Shown piece by piece: positions 23,477-33,900 of a stretch of 62,783 nucleotides of DNA. This DNA comes from Lentisphaeria bacterium (lineage in GTDB: Bacteria > Verrucomicrobiota > Lentisphaeria > Victivallales > Victivallaceae). Made by a program: the position numbers and the translations under genes. How positions within the stretch are numbered: position 1 is the stretch's first letter; each line of letters begins with the position of its first letter. The stretch is taken from NCBI GenBank assembly GCA_017457105.1, contig JAFTIA010000027.1:1-62783 (forward strand). The letters are read 5' to 3'. Under the pieces are notes generated by a model. The model was not told where the DNA came from and searched no databases. It worked only from the letters and a program-made list of their open reading frames with translations.

Positions 23477-25789
23477 ATGAAAGCCTTGATGATGAAGAAG
23501 TTGGCACTTTGCGTGTTTGGCACATTGCTTGCCATGAGCCTGTCTGCCGGGGAAAATGCGGCAGAACTGTTGAAGAAGGGGTTGGAAGCGTGGAATGCTT
23601 CTCCCCGGCGTGCGGCGGAAGCGGCACAGGCGTTTGGTCAGGCGGCGAAAGCGGGCAGTGCGGAAGGTCAGATGTGGTCTGCGCTGTGCTATCTGCAGGG
23701 TGTGGGTGTGAAGCAGGATCTGCAAATGGCGGTCCGCCTGATGCGTCAGGCTGCGGCCTCCAATGCGGATGCTCAATTTCTGCTGGGCCGGATGTACCTT
23801 ACGGGGCGCGGCGTGGTTGCGGATGCGGACGAAGCGGTGAAATTCTTCCGGCGTTCTGCGGCGGCGGGCAATGCCAATGCGCAGTATCAGCTGGGTCTGG
23901 CATACCGTGACGGAGTGGGGGCTCTGAAGAGTGAAGAAGAAGCGATCCGCTGGCTGAACAAGGCGAAAGATCAGAAGAATATGTATGCGGTGGCGGCATT
24001 GAGCGGCTGTTATCTGCGTGGGCAGGGTGTGCCGAAGAGCGGCGAAAAGGCTTTGGATCTGGCGGAAGATGCGGCGGATGAAGAGAATGCTCTGGGCAAG
24101 GCTGCGCTGGCGGATTGTTATCTTGCCGGGGTGGGCTGTGATGCGGAAGACGCTCCTGCAAAGGCGAAAGCACTGTACGAAGAAGCGGCGAAAGCCAACT
24201 GTGCTGAAGCGTATCTTGGGCTGGGCAAGCTGAAGCGTTCCGGCCGTTTGGGGAAGGTGGATATGGCATCTGCTTTTGCGGACCTGAAAAAGGCGGCGGA
24301 TCTTGGCAGTGTGGAAGCCTGCGCTCTGGTGGGCGAATGTTATTATAATGGTACGGGCGTGAAGGCGGACCGGAAATTGGCGGAGCAGTATTTCCGCCGT
24401 GGTGTGGCGTTTGGCAGTGCGCAGGCGCAGTGTTTGCTGGGCCGTGCTTATTTGAAGGGTGCAGAGGGGTATCCCCGTGATCCCCGCCGTGCGTTCTCTC
24501 TTTTCCTGTCTGCGGCGGAAAAGGAAGATGCTTCCGGGCAGTATTTCCTGGCGCTGTGCTACAAGGATGGTCTGGGTGTCCGCAAGGATCTGGTGAAAGC
24601 GGCCCGTTATGCGGAATTGTCCGCCAGCCAGGACAATGTGTACGGTCAGATCCTGACGGGGACGATGTATCTGCGTGGTCAGGGTGTGGAAGCGAATCCC
24701 AAGACGGCATTTGCGTGGATCAAACTTGCGGCGGAGCAGAAGAATGCTCTGGCGGAAATGATGTTGGGCGACTTTTATTTGAATGGCATCGGCTGTGAAG
24801 CGGATCCGGCGGCAGGGGTGGAGCTTTTGAAGCGTTCTGCGGCCCGCGGGAATGCGGATGCACAGTACATGCTTGCGCTGATCTATGCGGACGGGATCAA
24901 AGTTCCGCAGGATTATGCGGAAGGGTTGAAATATCTGAAACAGGCGATGGACGCTGGCAAGGGCGAAGCCATGGCTCTGATGGGTCTGTATGCCCGTGAT
25001 GGCATTGCCGGGGTGAAGCAGGATGATAAACTGATGCTGCAGTGTTTGAATGATGCGGCGGCGTTGAATTGTGCGGAAGCGTTCCGTTATCTTGGGCTTT
25101 GCTATTTCAAGGGCAAGGGTGTGGTGCAGAACTACGACAAGTCGTTGGAGAACTTCCGGAAAGCTGCGGAATTGAATGATGCGGAAGGGTTGTTCTGGCT
25201 GGGCTTGAGTTATCAGAAGGGCTACGGGGTGAAGGAGGATGCCCGTCAGGCCTTTGTGAATTTTGCCAAAGCGGCGGAACTGGGCAGTGTGGAAGGGATG
25301 CTTTCTCTTGCCTTGTGTTATAAGGAAGGTTACGGGGTGAAGATGGACCAGTTGCGTGCGATCCGCTATATGCGTCAGGCGGCGGAAAGCGGTAACAGCG
25401 ATGCCATGTATATGCTGGGCATGGCGTACAGCAACGGTCTGGGCGGTGAAGTGGATTATGCCGAAGCCTTCAAGTGGTATCAGGAATCTGCGAAGCTGGG
25501 GAACAGTTACGGGCAGTACAGCCTTGGCTGCAGTTATGAGCAGGGGCATGGCGTGAAAAAGGATATCAAGCAGGCGATTGCGTGGTATCAGGAAGCGGCT
25601 GCAAAGAAAAACCGGTATGCGCTGTATGCGCTTGGCCGTTGTTATGAAGAGGGCTGGGGCGTTGCCCGTGATGAGGTGACGGCCCGGCGGTATTACAGCA
25701 AAGCGAAGGCGGCGGGGCTGTTGTTTGCGGGCGAGAAGCTCAAGCAGATGGACCGGCTGGATGCGCTGGCTGCGGGCGTGGAAGAGTAA
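23477..25789 (+). CDS. Secreted Sel1-repeat protein (19 repeats)
   Basis: 770 residues from the ATG at 23477, which has GGAGAAGGG upstream. A signal peptide (KKLALCVFGTLLAMSLSA) precedes residue 25 or so. The rest is about 19 Sel1 repeats of roughly 36 residues with the pattern AxxxLGxxYxxGxGVxxD-xxAxxxxxxAA, forming a curved alpha-solenoid. Such proteins are protein-protein scaffolds. It lies 95 bp upstream of the TolC-like gene, with no terminator between, so they probably share a transcript. An accessory role in export or assembly of the giant protein is inferred from position only. The gene is rich in GCG and GAA codons. Confidence 0.9.
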   Translation: MKALMMKKLALCVFGTLLAMSLSAGENAAELLKKGLEAWNASPRRAAEAAQAFGQAAKAGSAEGQMWSALCYLQGVGVKQDLQMAVRLMRQAAASNADAQFLLGRMYLTGRGVVADADEAVKFFRRSAAAGNANAQYQLGLAYRDGVGALKSEEEAIRWLNKAKDQKNMYAVAALSGCYLRGQGVPKSGEKALDLAEDAADEENALGKAALADCYLAGVGCDAEDAPAKAKALYEEAAKANCAEAYLGLGKLKRSGRLGKVDMASAFADLKKAADLGSVEACALVGECYYNGTGVKADRKLAEQYFRRGVAFGSAQAQCLLGRAYLKGAEGYPRDPRRAFSLFLSAAEKEDASGQYFLALCYKDGLGVRKDLVKAARYAELSASQDNVYGQILTGTMYLRGQGVEANPKTAFAWIKLAAEQKNALAEMMLGDFYLNGIGCEADPAAGVELLKRSAARGNADAQYMLALIYADGIKVPQDYAEGLKYLKQAMDAGKGEAMALMGLYARDGIAGVKQDDKLMLQCLNDAAALNCAEAFRYLGLCYFKGKGVVQNYDKSLENFRKAAELNDAEGLFWLGLSYQKGYGVKEDARQAFVNFAKAAELGSVEGMLSLALCYKEGYGVKMDQLRAIRYMRQAAESGNSDAMYMLGMAYSNGLGGEVDYAEAFKWYQESAKLGNSYGQYSLGCSYEQGHGVKKDIKQAIAWYQEAAAKKNRYALYALGRCYEEGWGVARDEVTARRYYSKAKAAGLLFAGEKLKQMDRLDALAAGVEE

Positions 25790-25884
25790 CGGTAAACGAA
25801 ACGATAACAATAAATATAGAAGGGGTACTTCTGCAGGACGCTGAAACGGGCACTGCGGGAGGCCGCGAAAAAAAGAGGATCTGA

Positions 25885-27528
25885 ATGATGAAGAAGATGC
25901 AGGTTGCACTGATTGCCGCCGGAGCGGTGGCGATGGCCGGGGGGTTGCTTCTGAGCGGTTGCAAATCCGAAAAGGACTTCCGTGACGAGCGTGCGGAATA
26001 CGCTGTTCTGCACAGCCAGAAGGCCAAGTACCGTGATCAGCTGGAAGGCAAAAAGATGGGGTTGCTGGAGTGCATGCGTTATGCGCTGGAGCACAACCTT
26101 GATGTGGAAGTGAACAAGGTTGAAGAAGCGGTTGCCCGTGAAATGCGTACTGCTGAAATGCTGGGGATGCTGCCGGAACTGACGGTGACGGATACCTTCA
26201 CTGCCCGGAACAATCTTCCTGCCTCCAGCAGCGAGAACATCTATGGTGATGCGGGGGGTACATACAGCTACTCCCAGAGCCAGGATCGTGCTTTGAATTA
26301 TTTGAATGTGGACCTGGCGTTGAGTGTGCTGGACTTTGGTCTGGCGTTCTTCAACACGCAGCAGGCGGATGACCGTGCGCTGTTGCGCAAGCAGCGCACG
26401 GAGCGGGCCATGCAGAATCTGACGCTGGATGTGGCGAAGGCCTATTTCCAGGTGGCGGCGGCGCAGAAAGCCATCAATATCACGGAACCTCTGCTGGAAG
26501 AATGCCGCACGCAGCGTGCAGCGTTGAGCAAGCTGGTGCAGAGCCGCCAGATCACGCCGTTCCGCGGGTTTGACGAAACGAAGCGTTTTGTGAATATGGA
26601 AAAGCGTCTGACGGCGTATATCCGTGCTTATGAAAACAGCTGTGTGGAACTGCGTTCTCTGATGGGCATGTACCCGGCCGGCAAGCTGGTGGTGGATGAC
26701 AATGTTCTGCGGAACGCTCCGGACTTCAATCTGCCGGAAATCGAGCTGATGGAGCAGATCGCTTTGCTGCAGCGTCCGGAACTGTATGAAATCGACATCC
26801 AGAAACACATCAACATCATCGAATGCCGGAAGACCATCCTGCAGATGTTCCCGAACGTGCGTATCTATGGTGACTTTACGCACAGCACCAACAGCTTCCT
26901 GTATCACATGAGCTGGTGGGAACTGGGTGTGCGTGCGGCATACAATCTGTTGAAGCTGCCGAAGCAGATTGCCACTTATATGGCATATTCCCGCCAGGTA
27001 GAAGCCGAAGAACTGCGTACTTTTGCGCAGGCGATCGGTGTGATGGCGCAGGTGCGTATCGCTCATGCGAATATGTTCACCACCAAGGAACGGTATAATA
27101 TCGACAACGAAAACTACCGCACCTATGCCTCGCAGTTGAAGACGGCGATTGCCACCAAGCAGACGGCGGGGGCACTTTCCACGCTGGAACTGGTGCACAT
27201 GCGTCTTGAAACGGCGGAAACGGAAATTGAGCGTCTGCTTTCTCTGGGGAACTATTACATCAGCTACTACCGTCTGCTGAATGCGCTGGGTGTGCGTGAT
27301 CTGAATGTGAAGACGGTGAAGGAGCTGAAGGCTGAACTGGCGCAGGCCCGTGAGCGTGCCCGTGAAGAAATGGCGAAGGCGCAGGCGGAATACGATGAAA
27401 AGCGTGTGGCGCGTGTGGCCAGTTCTCCGCTGGCGGATGATATGACCGGCAAGACGGTCAGCAAGCCGCTGACGAAGTTTGACGGTGTGGACTTCATTGC
27501 CATCTACGATGCGGCGCCGCTGCAGTAA
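25885..27528 (+). CDS. TolC-family outer-membrane efflux lipoprotein
   Basis: 547 residues. The lipobox LLSGC puts the lipidated Cys at residue 26; Lys at +2 allows outer-membrane sorting. The body has the duplicated coiled-coil and beta-strand layout of outer-membrane factors: ALEHNLDVEVNKVEEAVAREMRTAEMLGMLPELTV, then LDVAKAYFQVAAAQKAINI, then the second repeat ending in LSTLELVHMRLETAETEIERLLSLGNYYISYYRLLNALG. The last 70 residues are a charged tail (AQARERAREEMAKAQAEYDEK). It would be the outer-membrane channel for the HlyD-like adaptors encoded on the far side of the giant gene. AGAGGA precedes the ATG. Confidence 0.85.
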   Translation: MMKKMQVALIAAGAVAMAGGLLLSGCKSEKDFRDERAEYAVLHSQKAKYRDQLEGKKMGLLECMRYALEHNLDVEVNKVEEAVAREMRTAEMLGMLPELTVTDTFTARNNLPASSSENIYGDAGGTYSYSQSQDRALNYLNVDLALSVLDFGLAFFNTQQADDRALLRKQRTERAMQNLTLDVAKAYFQVAAAQKAINITEPLLEECRTQRAALSKLVQSRQITPFRGFDETKRFVNMEKRLTAYIRAYENSCVELRSLMGMYPAGKLVVDDNVLRNAPDFNLPEIELMEQIALLQRPELYEIDIQKHINIIECRKTILQMFPNVRIYGDFTHSTNSFLYHMSWWELGVRAAYNLLKLPKQIATYMAYSRQVEAEELRTFAQAIGVMAQVRIAHANMFTTKERYNIDNENYRTYASQLKTAIATKQTAGALSTLELVHMRLETAETEIERLLSLGNYYISYYRLLNALGVRDLNVKTVKELKAELAQARERAREEMAKAQAEYDEKRVARVASSPLADDMTGKTVSKPLTKFDGVDFIAIYDAAPLQ

Positions 27529-27543
27529 GATTTGAGGGTAAAA

Positions 27544-27828
27544 ATGTATATCGTGAACCATCAGGAACATTGCGGGGAATACCGCTATTGTCCGGAACGG
27601 CATGAAACGGTGGTGAGCCTCCGTGGTCATGACGGTCTGGGGCTGGATGGTTTGCGTTTTTCCATAGGTGGAATGCGGATCCGGGTGGGATTTTTCGTCC
27701 GGATCGCGGGGTTGCTGGGGCGCAGGGTCCGGGAGAAGATCGGGGCTCTGTGCCGGTGGAGCATCCAACGGCGGAAAGGGTACCGTCCGCAGGAGATCCG
27801 GCGGGCGATATGTTGTGCCAGACTATGA
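27544..27828 (+). CDS. Small hypothetical protein, basic C-terminal half
   Basis: 94 residues from the ATG at 27544, which has GAGGGT just upstream and lies 16 nt after the TolC-like stop. There are two Cys near the N-terminus (HCGEYRYC) and a C-terminal half rich in Arg (MRIRVGFFVRIAGLLGRRVREK). No family recognised, and no signal peptide. The good ribosome site and tight spacing favour a real gene; the unusual composition keeps confidence low. Confidence 0.4.
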   Translation: MYIVNHQEHCGEYRYCPERHETVVSLRGHDGLGLDGLRFSIGGMRIRVGFFVRIAGLLGRRVREKIGALCRWSIQRRKGYRPQEIRRAICCARL

Positions 27829-27922
27829 TTGAAATGATTGAAAACAAAAATGTTGCGAAGGACAGACGCAACCGTCGAAAATGGGTGAATTTTTCGGGGG
27901 TTGCTTCTGTGTTTCTAAATTT

Positions 27923-27951
27923 TTGAAGAAAAAAAGTAAAAATAATATATA
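27923..27951 (+). promoter_or_regulatory. Promoter of the giant surface-protein gene
   Basis: TTGAAG (27923-27928), a 17-bp A-rich spacer and TATATA (27946-27951). Transcription from about 27958 would give a leader of roughly 20 nt containing GGAGG 6 nt before the ATG. A hairpin upstream (GTTGCG 27852-27857 with CGCAAC 27867-27872) may separate it from the preceding genes. Confidence 0.65.
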
Positions 27952-27978
27952 AAAAACGGGCAAAACCGGAGGTAAAAA

Positions 27979-30900
27979 ATGACGAAGAAAATGCAAAAGA
28001 AGATCGAAGTCTTCAAGCTGGAAGAGCGGGTGCTGTTTGATGCTGCCGCCGCGGCGGATATTGTGGAGGCGATGCAGAACGATCCTGCTGTTCAGAATCA
28101 GCAGTCGGAATCGGAGCGTCAGGCGCAGGAAGAGCAGAATGCGCTGAAGAATGCTGCTCCGGAAAATCTTGCTGCCCGTGCGGAAGAAGAGGCGAAGAAT
28201 GGTATTGTGCAGCCGACGACCACGGAAGTGGTGGCGACATCGGATGCGGATGCTGCTGTGCAGGCATTGGTGGAAGGTGCGATCCCGGCGGCGGAGGTTG
28301 CCGGGGTGGAAAATACGGAAGCGGAAGCGGAAACGGATGCTGCGGAACTGACCGGCGAAGCGGAAACGGTGGAATTGACCGGTGAAGCGGCGGATGTGGA
28401 AACGGATGTGAAGGCGGTGGAAGGTTCTGCGGAAGAAGCCGGTGAAACGGTGGTGGAAGTGGAATCTTCTGCGGATGCTGACGATGATGACAAGGTGGCG
28501 TTTGTGGAAGCCTTCCAGACTCCGGCTGTGGAAGACGGCCGTGAACTGGTGATCATCAACAGTTCCATCCGTGACAAGGATGCGTTTATTGACGAAGCCG
28601 GGAAGAATGCGGATGTTCTGATTCTGGATCCGGCGGACGATGCCATGGCGCAGATCAACGAATTTCTGGATGCGCAGGATGCCAAGTACAGTTCTGTGCA
28701 TGTGATCACCCACGGTAACGCCGGTTACTTCCTGCTGAATGGCGAAGTGGTGACGGCGGAAAGTGTGGCGAAGGATCCGGCGAGCTGGGCTGCCATTGGG
28801 GAACACCTGACTGCGGATGCGGACATCATGCTGTACAGCTGTAACCTGACGGGCAACATGGAAGGTCAGGCGCTGGCGGCGCAGATCGCGAACCTGACGG
28901 GTGCGGATGTGGCTGCTTCCAGCAACATCACCGGTGACGGCGGGGACTGGCAGTTTGAATACCAGCTGGGCGTGATCAACCACGAATACTACAAGCCCGC
29001 CCGCACGGATTACCGTCTGAATACCATTACCGTGAACGCAGATTATTTCAGTGGTGAACCGAAGCCGGCAGAAGGTACCGGCGGGAACTATTCCACGCTT
29101 GAACTTGCTCTTGCTGCGGCAAAGAAGGGTGATACGATTGTCATCAGCAATGATAATGTGACAACCTATTCGGTTGCCACACTGGAAAATATCGGCATTA
29201 TCAACAAGTCCGGTGCAGATGAAGTCATTACCATCACTAATTTGAATTCTACGGTTGGTGATGCCGATATTACGGTAAGCGGGTTTAAGGATATCACCAT
29301 TACCGCATTTTCTGCAGTTGTGACCGAAGGGCAGCGTGCTTCCGACACTGTAATTAATGCGACTGGCACTGTGACGATCGGCTCCATTGACTTGAATGCT
29401 TCTGAAGGGCTTATGTCTTATAGTACGCTGTCTGTTTCCGGGAACAGGGTCGTGGTGACTGGTAATATTGACCATGAGGCGTATGGTGAGCTTTCCATTA
29501 ATGCCATTGATTATGTTGATATTAAGGGTGATGTGAATGTTTTGGGCGGGATGGCTTATGATAGTCTGACAGGTGTCAGCTCGATGGTCGTTTCTCCCAT
29601 GGAAGTAACGGCGGGAACCGTTGTTTTCCGAGGGGATGTGACGGTCAGGAGCGGAAATCTTGCTGTTGATGGTACGGATGTTTATTTCCGGGATAACGGA
29701 ATGGTTCAGGTCGGCGGCGGTTGGAGTGCCGGTGTACAGGCGTACGAGGCTGGCAACATTACGGTTGATTCGACGAATTATTATCTCTCCACCGTTCCCT
29801 ATGCAAATAATGCAGACAGTTCTTTTGTAATTAATAGCGGGACTGCCGGTTATTTCAGTGCTTCGATTCCCTATGTGGAAGTGACGGGGAATTATGTCAA
29901 CCATGGCCAGATTGAACTTGGTGATATCAATGTGGTCATGACGTCCCAAGCCTCCTTTGCAAACATGGGCGGGGCAACTTTCTCCACAGAAGGTATTTTT
30001 TCCAATGGGTTGTTCCAGCGTTCTGAGCCGTTTTCTATACAGACAGCCGATATTTTTGTCATGGGCGGCCAAATGGAGAACAGCGGTACTTTGAATTTCG
30101 GCGACTTCCATAATCTCCGTGGTAACCTTGACAACTTTGGTGCTTACTATGATTACGGCAGTTTTATTCGTTATTCTGACGCTGTGATTAATGTAGATGG
30201 GACGCTGTTGAATATCGGCAGTACCATTCTTAACAGAGGGAATGACTCCTGTGCCGCCACTATCACTGCCCGGAATTTGTGGAATGGTCATATTTGGGAA
30301 TACGCTGATTATAGTGCTACATCTACTATTATTAATCGCGGGAATGTTTGGGGTGGTACAGCTGTTATTACTGGGCGGACTGGCTTTATTACGGAGTATG
30401 CTTATTTGAATGTTACCGGGGATGTGTATAACTATGGACAATTGCGTAATGAAGCAATTGTTGTAAGTTATCTCACCGAAGAGAGTACGACTTATTATCA
30501 GGAATACAATCTTGCACAGGTTCATGTCGATGGAACATTGAACAACTATGGTGTTGTAAGGAATACTTCTCAGGAAAGAACTCTGGCTGCAGATAAGACT
30601 TTTGCCTACGAAGAAGACCAAGCTGCAAAAGATCTTCCCATCACTGTTGTTGCGATGGCAACTATGACGGCCCAAGATTTTGTCAATGCTACGGTGAATA
30701 CTAATATGGGAATGTTGGGGCCTGGTCCCGGTCATGATCCCGGAGATACTCTTTTGGGTGGTGGAACGCGTAACCACAAGGAATTCAGTGATGAATTGGG
30801 AACCTATCTGAATCCGGAATTGATCAATGACGGAGGCCGGTTCACGGTGCTTGGCAGTCTGACCAATATGGCTTCTGCTGAAAATGGTATCGGCACTATT

Positions 30901-33900
30901 ACAAATAACAATGCCGGTATTATCACTGTCGAAAATTTGTATAATCAGGGCGATGAGGAACAGGGATCCTACAGAGCTATGATTACCGGGGATCTCTCCG
31001 GAGATGTGATTGTGAATGACGAATTTTCCAATCACGGAATGATCAATGGCTTTGACTCTCTGGTTCTGAATGGCGAAGCTACAGTCGGTCAGTATGGTTA
31101 TCTTTCCGGCGACGGTAATATTGTGGTGGGGGAAAGCGGTTCTCTGACCAACTATGGCCGGATCGAAACCGGTAACGTGGAAGGCAGAGCCACCGGTTAT
31201 CTGATGGTCAAAGGCGACTTTACGGATGAAGGGATCACCACCTCCCGTGTGGCGGAATACTTCTATGTAAATAGCGATGCGGAGCTGGCTGTCGCGCTGC
31301 CCCAGATCGATGCTTATGACGTGATCGTTCTGAGAGGGGAAACAACTTTTGCCGAAAACTATATGCTGAATTCCGGTGTACTGACTGGATTCGGTTCGCA
31401 GGAACGGGTTTTTACCATCATTACTGAAGGGGTGACCACTCCCACGGGTATTACTGAAGGGGAGGCCACTTTCACGGGTGCTGTGACGGTGACGGACGAC
31501 TTTACCGTGAACTTCGGTATTGAAGGGATCCACTATGCCAACCAGCAGGCTTCTGTGAAGTTTGTCAACCTGACGGTGGCGGCGGGTGCCGGTATTTCCG
31601 TTGCCGGGGCTTCCCAGGCGGATTACCGCCGCGGTCTGACTTATGCAAATAGACAGCAGTTTACATATCTTGATGGAAATGGACAGGAGCATAATCGCGG
31701 ATGGGAATTTGGCTTCAAGTATAACGATGATATAGAGGATCTTGCCAACGATCAGTATATTGATTCTGATGACAAGACCCGTGGCGATGCCTTTGCTTTT
31801 ACCAGAGTCCCCTGGCTGGATATGCAGCGCAGTGCTGTGACGGTGACTGGTACGGGTATCAACCGTGGGACGATCCGCGGCAACGGTATGTTTGTGGTTG
31901 ATTCCACTGCCGGTTATTTCCGGAATATGTCTTCCGGCGTGATGGATTTCTCCGGCAACATTTATGTAGAATCCGGTTCTGAATTGTATAATGACGGCAC
32001 TATCCAGAATTTCATTACTCTGGAAGTGGATGGCGGCAAATTCTACAATTTCGGCGCAGTCACCGGTTTTGTTGATTCTGAGGCTGGCACAGGCAGCATG
32101 ATTTATACTTACAATACATCTGCTGCGGATGCCACCGGGATCTACAACCTGGATGGTGGCCGGATCTCCAATTTCCAGAGCATGGTTGTGGGGATGGTCA
32201 ATGTCGACGACATGGCGGATATTATGGTCGGTTTGTTTGATATTGATCCTGAAAGGTTTGCAACCGGCGGTTATGTGTTCAATGATGTCAATTCTGAAAT
32301 CATGAATGGTACCATCGTCATTTCCGGCGGTAAACTTGCGGATGCGAATGCCCCGGTTTATGATAGTCATGAGGATATTGCTACGGGGAGTGCGGACATC
32401 AGTGCACTGGAAAACCGTGGTATCATTGGCGGAATGACACCCATTTTTGTGGGTGGCATGGGCAATCATCAGGGCTACGGGAACGGTCTGTTGTTGAACT
32501 ATGGCACCATTACCGGTTCCGGCAACATTCTGGTGGATGCCGGGAATGCGATTAAGGCTGGTGAGAGCATGCCCTATTTCGGGAATCTGCAGAACATTGC
32601 GGCGAACAGCGGACGTTATGAGGCTATCACCCTTAACGGGGTATTGATGGGCAATGACTATGGAGCAGATTATGGTAAAATGGACTCCAGTACCGGCGGT
32701 GTGATCCGTACTTCCGGTACCATTACTGTTGACGGCAACGGTGGATATATGGTTGGGCGGCTCACCAATCAGGTCGGAGCCACCATTCAGGGCTTCAGCA
32801 CCATGTATATCTACAACTTCAACAGTGCGGGCGATATTGGCGGGGTGGAGAACCTCGGTACAATTACCGGGGAGGGTTCCATCCGCATCGGTCGTCAGGA
32901 TGTCGGGGATGTCAAGACCGGTAGGTTGATCAATGATGCTCACGGTGTGATCTCTGTTACCGGGACCCGGAGCGTTGAGGCGGACGGCCTTGCTGTTTAT
33001 GTCGCCACCGGGAGTGTGCTGCAGAACAAAGCAGATGCCAGGATCGCCGCCGGGAACATCACTGCTTACGGTCAGCTGATCAACGAAGATGCCACGGGCG
33101 GCACGCTGGCAGGGCAGATCACTGTGGCAGACGGGACCACGCTGGAACTGCGCGGTATCCAGGTCAACAAGGCGTGGAACAAGGGTGTGATCAACGGTGC
33201 CGGTACGCTGGCTGTTTACGGTTACTTTGAAAACGTTGCCGGTGCCGCCGTGGATATGCGGGGCGATGTGGAACTGTACTACGGTGCCACCGTCACCAAC
33301 CGCGGTGATATCCGCTCCTTCAACGCTCTTTCCATCAATCCTCTTGCGGCGACTGATTCCCCGCTGGGGAATGCGGTTTATCTGCACAACTACGGGACCA
33401 TTGCCGGTGCCGGTAACATCACCGTGAATGAGTCTGCCAGTTATTTCTACAACTATAAGGGGGCTTCTCTGCAGGTTGCTGATGGTTCCACCTTCTACCT
33501 GAATGCCGGGAACTTTGTCAACAACGTGCGCTTTGACGGCGGTGATCAGCTGACTGACGCCCTTATTTCCGGTGCCGGGTCCCTTGTGATCTCAAGCAGT
33601 CTGACCAACGATGCCAATGGTTTGATCAATTTGTCCGGCAATATCACGGTCAATGCAACCGGTTCTCTTGCCAACAAAGCGGATGCCGGGATCAACGGCT
33701 TCTCCCGTTTGCAGGTCGATGGCTCTCTGGCTCACGCCGGTGTGATCAGTACGGAAACCGGCAGTGTGATCCTGCGGGGTACGGCTACCGGTAATGGTAC
33801 GGTGGATATGGGCGAAGGCAGTTCCTTCACTTATCAGCCCCGCCTGACCCAGCCGGTGTTCTATGGCGGTACTTACTACGATCTGGTGCTGAACGGCGGT

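Noticed and set aside
23411..25909. 832-codon minus-strand frame opposite the Sel1 gene
   Set aside because: Antisense shadow of regular GC-rich repeats; the Sel1 protein on the plus strand has a signal peptide and clear repeats.
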